A DNA stretch of 64,000 nucleotides, taken from Hyaloscypha bicolor E. Its lineage: Eukaryota > Ascomycota > Leotiomycetes > Helotiales > Hyaloscyphaceae. The notes beneath the pieces were generated by a model that saw nothing but the letters and a program-made list of their open reading frames with translations, ran no database searches and was not told where the DNA came from. Positions within the stretch are counted from its first letter, which is position 1, and each line of letters starts with the position of its first letter. Location of the stretch: positions 431,542-495,541 of the forward strand of contig NW_020194519.1 in the NCBI RefSeq assembly GCF_002865645.1. Reading direction: 5' to 3'. Of this stretch, positions 58,675-64,000 are shown one piece after another. A program made the position numbers and the translations under genes.

Positions 58675-59313
58675 TCAGTTTTTCTTCTCAGTCGCCAATC
58701 TAACCATGAAGCACTCTACAAACTCCTTTTCCCCACCAACCCCCTCCTTTCCCTCCAGTGATACAATCAATCTCTCCACCTCCATAAACCCATAGTGTTC
58801 ATAAATCGGTTTCCCCTCTGGACTAGCCTCCAAATACACCTCCATCCTCTCCTCATCCGCCCTCTGCATACCCCACCTAAGTAACATCCCCGCAGCGCCC
58901 TTCCCCTGCTCCTCCGGCCTCGTCGCCACAACTTCAAGATACCAATGTTTCCTCCCCCTCATAATCCTGTCATGACTCCTGACCAAATTCCCAAAGAAAT
59001 GATCCGCGATCTCAATATCGGCTCCTTTTGGCCAGGTTGGGAGATCGAGGCCAATTGGGGCGGAGGGCGAGTTCCATTTGCAGTACGAGAGGATCTTGGA
59101 TGGGGTTGGCGAGGAAAGGTCAACGATGCAGAGGAAGCGTGCGTGTGGGTCGGTGATCTCGGCGAGGATTGAGGCGTGCCACCATTCTCTTGTATGTGGG
59201 GTATTGCGGGGGAAAACAAGCAGGGAGATGGCGTCGTGTTGAAAGGCGGCGAAGTAGATGTCTGTTAATTGGTCCGCGTCTTCTGCTGTGGCGAGGCGGA
59301 CGGTGAGAGGCAT
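58675..59313 (-). CDS. GNAT-family N-acetyltransferase
   Basis: A single-exon protein of 212 residues. The N-terminus LTVRLATAEDADQLTDIYFAAFQHD is the typical first strand and helix of fungal GNAT enzymes. The acetyl-CoA-binding motif A lies at YLEVVATRPEEQGKGAAGMLLRWGMQRAD (strand, then Q.GKG.G-type loop), followed by VYLEASPEGKPIYEHYGF, the usual Y..GF motif. It transfers acetyl from acetyl-CoA to an amine; the substrate cannot be told. It is isolated from other genes by 2.5 kb on one side and 1.3 kb on the other. Confidence 0.92.
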   Translation of the reverse strand: MPLTVRLATAEDADQLTDIYFAAFQHDAISLLVFPRNTPHTREWWHASILAEITDPHARFLCIVDLSSPTPSKILSYCKWNSPSAPIGLDLPTWPKGADIEIADHFFGNLVRSHDRIMRGRKHWYLEVVATRPEEQGKGAAGMLLRWGMQRADEERMEVYLEASPEGKPIYEHYGFMEVERLIVSLEGKEGVGGEKEFVECFMVRLATEKKN

Positions 59314-60599
59314 GATGGGTGAGAGTGTTCTAAATGAAGTCTAAAGTGCCAAATCTAAATTTTGGGAATTTGCTTGAACAGGAACGAGAAAAAAGTGGTT
59401 GAATTGTGGTATTTATGAACTCTTGGGGGGATTCTTAAAGAGTGCCGAGGTGAAGCCGTTTTAAGGGGGGAGTTGAGTAGCTCGTTTTCTAATATCGTCA
59501 TAGAGCCCCTAATGCAGCCCTGTTTGTCAGCGTACAGGGACATTTTTAGCCCCTTTCCGAGCTTCCTCGTGCCGAATGACTCAACCTTCACGAAAACTTC
59601 ACTATACTCACTTACACCTCCCCATCGCTAACACGACGACGAGATGAAGGTATCTCATCGCAGAAATCAAAACTGTTTCTCAATCACGTGTACAGAGCAT
59701 GTGTCGGGACGAAAACGGCAATCCCGATGGTTTTTCAAAATTGGGAGGAAACCCGCTGTCGCGAAGGCAGACAGGGCAGCTTAATACATCTGCATCCACC
59801 AGCCCCGGATAAAAAAGCTCCTTAACCAGTGATCTCTCAAGTTGAGATAGAGTTTCATTAGGCTCAGAGAATTCCTCTTCCGAAGTCCGTGAGATTGATT
59901 ATCGTGAAAGTTTAAGTACATGTTTCATGACTATAGCAAAGAGATATGAAAGCTCGATTACCCTCAATCGTCTGCTCATGACTTGACACATTAGAATTAT
60001 TCCTTGGATATTCTCTCCTCTATCATGTTTTGGTTATTTTCCACGCTGCGAGAGCCACCAAAATGAAGGTCATCCTCATCCTCATCCGTGGAATTACAAA
60101 GCCCTTACCCCGCGTGTGGAAGCCGAAGAGAGAGGTATTGAAGTATGAGTTTAGAAATAGTATCTATTTCATGCTACTAGGCAACTTTCCTGCCCTCGCA
60201 AAAGCTAATTTGTAAATTCTCGCTAAATATGAATCTTATGCTTAAGTCCCTACATTGGGGGGACTTCGCTTAATTTGAATCACAATACTTTAAAGATTTG
60301 AAGGTATCATTTGATTAAATTATCAAATTTGCTCTATAAAGTAAAGAAAATAGTAATTAATTTATATAAAATTAGGTTTTCTTTATAACAAGTATTGTGC
60401 GAAGGTTTATAATTTGAGGTGTTCTGATTAAAACAACTGAGGTTCGTGTTAAGAGCTAGGCGGAATATGAGCGAGTATGAACTTTGTATCTGACCTCTTC
60501 AAATTTCAAGGGGTCTTTCCTATAACACTACCTTTCAGTTTCCATACCATTTATTTCCCCTCGCAACGTCTCTGCCACCTTATTCCAATTAAACATCGA
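59314..60599. other. Intergenic region with AT-rich stretch
   Basis: Contains the GNAT promoter (right of 59313 on the minus strand) and the 3' end of the kinase gene. Sequence from about 60220 to 60430 is AT-rich. Small frames are not supported. Confidence 0.5.
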
Positions 60600-61620
60600 T
60601 CACTCCGCGACCAAGTTTGTCAAATTCCTGATCAAACACTCCACCGCCCACTTCACAGTCGCCTCCATTTCTCCCTCCGTCCTCTCATTCAGCACCTCAA
60701 TCTCTTTCTCCCTCACCACATCTCTCTTTACCCTCCCATCCACATCACCGTCCTCAAACATCCACCCATGCTCTTCTACATAATTTGGCCAAACGATCTT
60801 ATCAAAGTATCCCGGCGGTTCGGTCCACACGCTTCCATCCTTTAGCACATAAGGAGCTCTCCCCTCCCGCCTTGCTTTCGATGCCCCATAGCTAACCTGA
60901 ATGAAATACTTGATATCCATGTACTGGTGGATAGCAGACATTGACTCAGCATACAGCAGGAACCCATCAAGAATACAGATTTTCAAAGCTGGGCCAGAAT
61001 TCGAACCGGGATCCTTTAATGAGGAGTTACGACAAAGATTTTTTCCTGCTTCTGTTTCGGAAGTCCATTGCTTGACCTTGGCTTTGAGCGCGGCTATCGT
61101 GGAGGCTAGGACGAGAGATTCTGATTCGGAGACGGCGGTAAGGTCTTCGGTTGACGCGGAATCTGGCTGGATGAAGGACCGGACGTCAGATTTGATCTAG
61201 GTTTGATAAATAAGCAAAAGCAGAAGCCACCCACTGGGAAAGAGCCATGGGTTTTAATATAGGCTAAGGTTGCAGCCATCTCTGGGATCATGAGTGCCTC
61301 GGCACAATCTCCATCTTTGAGACCATGTTTGAAGGCAAGGCTTAAACGAGTTATTAGTATGCATGTAAAAGTTGTAATCTATGGATGAATTTGGATGGGG
61401 GTTGTTGGGAGGGCAATCTATTCTAGAGCGCCAATAGATAGTGAGGAGAAATGGCTTGTATTAAAAAAGCTCACTTTTTATCCTCTTTGAAGAAATCATC
61501 CTCGTGCAGGATGAATGTGTTTGGGAAGATATCACGGAGCAGCCGGCTCAGTGTGGTCTTCCCGCTAGATGAGGCACCGCTTATGCCTAATACCAATGTG
61601 TTTGTTCCAGAGTCTATCAT
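60600..61620 (-). CDS. NRK1: Nicotinamide riboside kinase
   Basis: Exons 61620-61475, 61340-61235 and 61196-60600 give 282 residues. The P-loop GISGASSSGKTT (12-23) is followed by FILHEDDFFKEDK, then DGDCAEAL..P (family D-W-D-C-x-E) across intron 1. Near the C-terminus are CILDGFLLY, RRE-R..Y and PPGYFDKIVWPNYVEEHGWMFEDGDVDG, all typical of NRK1. It phosphorylates nicotinamide riboside (and nicotinic acid riboside) to the mononucleotide for NAD salvage. It lies 489 bp downstream of an NMN-adenylyltransferase-like gene on the same strand. The family DWDC reads DGDC here. Intron 1 is long (134 nt). Intron 2 is either 38 nt (shown) or 68 nt if the acceptor at 61167 is used, which removes ten residues. 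The internal loop SLKDPGSNSG is probably variable. Confidence 0.85.
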
Positions 61621-62108
61621 CGTGCAGTGAATGGGTTTAGATGCGCAATACAGACGGGAAGTAGGGAGCTGGAAATGAAGTGTTATGTCGTTTATTCCTC
61701 TTGGGTTCCGGCGGGAACAGAAGCCCAAACGTTGGTGCGTCAGGTGACCTCCCTACATTCGCCTATTATTTTCTTGGGCCATATTTTGTGGAAGCTGCAC
61801 GCCTTGTCAGCATCAGTCACCAGTAGGGTTCAAGAAGAGGCACTAGATCTCTTTGCTGCTCCGTCCTTTTTTGCTTGAATTTCCAAATCACATTCACATA
61901 GGAAAATACCCGTTTATCGCCATGGCCAAATCTGGAGGCCTCTCGGCTGGTTTGGGACTCTGCCACAAGTTCGGATTTCCCAGGGCAATCGCTGTAACTT
62001 CTTCGCCTAGCGCCAATGTAAATAACTGTCATGAAGTGACTAAAATTGATCTATAAATCTAAGGCTAACTAGGTGCTGTACTTTATAATTGCAAAGGAGT
62101 CTATCCTA
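61621..62108. other. Intergenic region between the two NAD-related genes
   Basis: 488 bp holding the kinase promoter and the 3' end of the adenylyltransferase-like gene. No coding frame with support is present; in-frame sequence upstream of ATG 61620 lacks kinase features. Confidence 0.5.
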
Positions 62109-64000
62109 CTATGTGCTGTCAGGATTCGAAGGGACAGATGAAGTGTTTAAGTGCTCGAGGTGCCAATCACACAACTCCTCCATTGTCATCTCTCCCGAAA
62201 AGCTCTGCACCTCGCACAACCTCCTAAAAGCACCGCCCATATCCAGGACCCTTAGCGTTGCCCCAAGATCCTCAAAGAACCGCCTATTAAGACCCCAAAC
62301 CCTCCGCGAGAACTCTATTTCCTCGGATAGATAAACGCTTGCCTGGTAGTGCGGACGTACATACGGCAACATGTAGGGCGCGCGACAGAGAGAGCCATCG
62401 GGTAGTCTCACCACCAATCCTGCCTCGCGAGCACCGACAAGAAAGTCCCTACAATCCACATGGTTCAGGCGAGGTGGGTAGTCTGACTTCTTTTTTCCTT
62501 CTGGTGAGGCGGATAGGGGTCCCGAAGCGTCACAGAGCGTGGCGAACTTCGCAACCCTACATCTGCTCTCGACCAGGGCGCGAACATAGTCTCGCGTATG
62601 GCCCGTAAACGTATCGTCGTCAAACAGAATATAAGAGGTATTTTCGAGGCGCTCCAGCTGCGTAGCAATCGGCTCTGCGCCGGGACGAGCGACGAAGCCC
62701 GGGTCTACTCTGCTCAGTGGCTCGAAGCAGCGCGAGACTTCCATGTTGACGGCGCCGGGGAGACAAGGGTCTAAGCTGATGATGGGAGAAGAGTCGGCGA
62801 TACCCTGAAAGATCCTTTTCTGGTTGTCCAGGTCGAGGGTGAAGCTTTGGACATCGGGACCACCTTCCAACTTCCGGCCGCGAGAAAAGGATTCTTCTAA
62901 AGCGGTCACGAGACCCTTTGAGAATGTTTGATATGCTTGGTGGAGACGGGTAGGATCCATGCCTGGCAGGTGCTCCCAAGATTGGACGGCCCAGTCGCCT
63001 TCATTACGGACGTAGAGACTGACGACACCCGGTGTTTGGACATCCCTACCATGATTGATTGTGCGCAGACGAAGCCATTCATCTTTGACCTCCTCTGGAA
63101 GAGCTTGTATATCCCCGCGGCGAACATTGGACGACGTCCAAGGAGAAGTTACGTTTGGAGTAAACACAATCCGGGGATTCTGTTGGACAACGGGATCCTC
63201 AGCGATTCTTTTAAATTCCGCCTCGTATCCTGGACGCAGAACGCAGACACAGGAGCCGCGTCCAGCAAATGCTTTTGCAAATCTCGCGTTGTCGCTGCCG
63301 CATACAAATACGATGTGAATGGGGCGGTGGGTGCGCACGTAGTATGCTAGGTGCTTCTCGAGTCTTTCGATGACAGCTGTAAAGTTTACAGCTGCTGGAA
63401 CATGCAGCGCCGCCCAGCGCTCTACCATCAACCAGTCACTGTTACGTATGGCACGTTCGCAGAGGTCCAAACGTTGAGCAGCGGGTGTGAAATCCGCGCC
63501 ACACTTCCGAGATATATAAGAATCGTGATCTGGTGCTAAATAGCCGCCGAGTATCGCATGGCCGCGCTCTTCCAGTGCAATTTTCGCCCGTTCCATCATT
63601 TCGAGATGCCCAGCGTGGACTGGGGAAAAGGCACCCGTGCTGACTAGAACATAAAGCTCTTTTGAAGAGTCTTGCGGTTTTTGTTGTGCCAGATTTTTCA
63701 GTATTTTGTCAAACGGGGCAGTCCACCATCTCGGGTCAGAGCGAGGAGAGTATTCCAAGCCGTCCTCGAAGTACCCAGCCTCCTCGATCTCCTTCACACC
63801 CCCGAGAACTCTATAGGCATTTGCAAATGTCGGATCGCGTGCCCATTTCTCAGGTGGCAGTGATGGTAGCGGCGCACTTCTTTTCGAGACATGTATCGCA
63901 TGTGACGAGCACCGTTCGTAAATGATATCGGTACGTAGGAGGATCCTTGGACTCGTTCCATTCCAAGTAGAGCCGTCATGGAGGACTCGGTGGTCGAAAA
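62109..64000 (-). CDS. NMN adenylyltransferase-like / phosphoribosyltransferase-like fusion (5' end outside window)
   Basis: The minus-strand frame is open from the stop at 62109 to the window edge, so at least 629 residues are present and the start lies outside. After about 120 residues of unknown leader (WARDPTFANAYRVLGGVKEIEEAGYF) comes a nucleotidyltransferase domain. It has STGAFSPVHAGHLEMM with the HxGH motif, then VFVCGSDNARFAKAF, and WTSSNVRRGD matching SSxxxR. This is the NMNAT/NaMNAT fold that makes NAD or deamido-NAD from the mononucleotide and ATP. The C-terminal half contains YILFDDDTFTGHTRDYVRAL, which resembles the PRPP-binding loop (hydrophobic strand, acidic pair, TG-T) of type I phosphoribosyltransferases. 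The neighbour is nicotinamide riboside kinase. The fusion is seen directly; the second domain's identity is less certain than the first. Confidence 0.8.
   Translation of the reverse strand, partial: FDHRVLHDGSTWNGTSPRILLRTDIIYERCSSHAIHVSKRSAPLPSLPPEKWARDPTFANAYRVLGGVKEIEEAGYFEDGLEYSPRSDPRWWTAPFDKILKNLAQQKPQDSSKELYVLVSTGAFSPVHAGHLEMMERAKIALEERGHAILGGYLAPDHDSYISRKCGADFTPAAQRLDLCERAIRNSDWLMVERWAALHVPAAVNFTAVIERLEKHLAYYVRTHRPIHIVFVCGSDNARFAKAFAGRGSCVCVLRPGYEAEFKRIAEDPVVQQNPRIVFTPNVTSPWTSSNVRRGDIQALPEEVKDEWLRLRTINHGRDVQTPGVVSLYVRNEGDWAVQSWEHLPGMDPTRLHQAYQTFSKGLVTALEESFSRGRKLEGGPDVQSFTLDLDNQKRIFQGIADSSPIISLDPCLPGAVNMEVSRCFEPLSRVDPGFVARPGAEPIATQLERLENTSYILFDDDTFTGHTRDYVRALVESRCRVAKFATLCDASGPLSASPEGKKKSDYPPRLNHVDCRDFLVGAREAGLVVRLPDGSLCRAPYMLPYVRPHYQASVYLSEEIEFSRRVWGLNRRFFEDLGATLRVLDMGGAFRRLCEVQSFSGEMTMEELCDWHLEHLNTSSVPSNPDST

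Noticed and set aside
60985..61020. tRNA-like B box (GGTTCGAATTC on the minus strand)
   Set aside because: No matching acceptor, D or anticodon arms around it, and it lies inside conserved kinase coding sequence.

Overview
The window looks like the genome of a filamentous ascomycete (Pezizomycotina). The signs are compact genes with 45-60 nt GT-AG introns, WSC-domain, 2EXR, Zn2Cys6 and NACHT-ankyrin proteins, and long AT-rich blocks in which nearly every reading frame is closed by TAA/TAG, the mark of repeat-induced point mutation (RIP). The gene families would suit Leotiomycetes/Helotiales, but that placement is inference. No bacterial-style operon, CRISPR array, rRNA or tRNA was found.

Layout. 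1-9 kb: a RIP-degraded repeat block with one readable fossil reading frame. 9-16.8 kb: a balanced-composition island. It holds a small cysteine-rich secreted protein, two convergent UstYa-type (DUF3328, double HxxHC) oxidase genes and, 2.1 kb away, a tiny secreted precursor with two Kex2-style repeats. Together these resemble a compact dikaritin-like RiPP locus and are the most interesting part of the window. Two TA-flanked inverted-repeat elements lie in the same island. 16.8-21.7 kb: a second RIP block with a recurring degenerate motif. 22.5-25.7 kb: a NACHT-ankyrin NLR-like gene with eight near-identical ankyrin repeats. 26.9-27.2 kb: a frameshifted, truncated sugar-transporter fragment next to a short AT-rich patch. 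28-30.3 kb: a Zn2Cys6 regulator. 31-36.9 kb: a ten-exon, 1813-residue secreted protein with a beta-propeller-like region, Ig-like region and six WSC domains. 38.2-39.5 kb: a secreted cysteine-containing protein. 40.7-42.2 kb: a membrane-anchored GH16 glucanase. 43.7-46.3 kb: a complete but RIP-killed hAT transposon with an intact 8-bp target duplication. 46.9-49.7 kb: a GT2 glycosyltransferase. 50.4-51.4 kb: a small inverted-repeat element directly upstream of a broken 2EXR gene. 51.9-53.3 kb: an FMN-dependent alpha-hydroxyacid dehydrogenase. 53.9-56.1 kb: a GH18 chitinase with chitin-binding domains. 58.7-59.3 kb: a GNAT acetyltransferase. 60.6-64 kb: a nicotinamide riboside kinase beside a protein that joins an NMN-adenylyltransferase-like domain to a phosphoribosyltransferase-like domain and runs off the right edge.

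Themes. Several genes act on or at the cell wall (GH16, GH18/CBM18, WSC, GT2). The 9-17 kb island looks like an accessory, repeat-bounded compartment carrying a candidate peptide natural product. The right edge carries an NAD-salvage gene pair. All exon models are read by eye from splice signals, frame continuity and family resemblance; no alignment or search was run.
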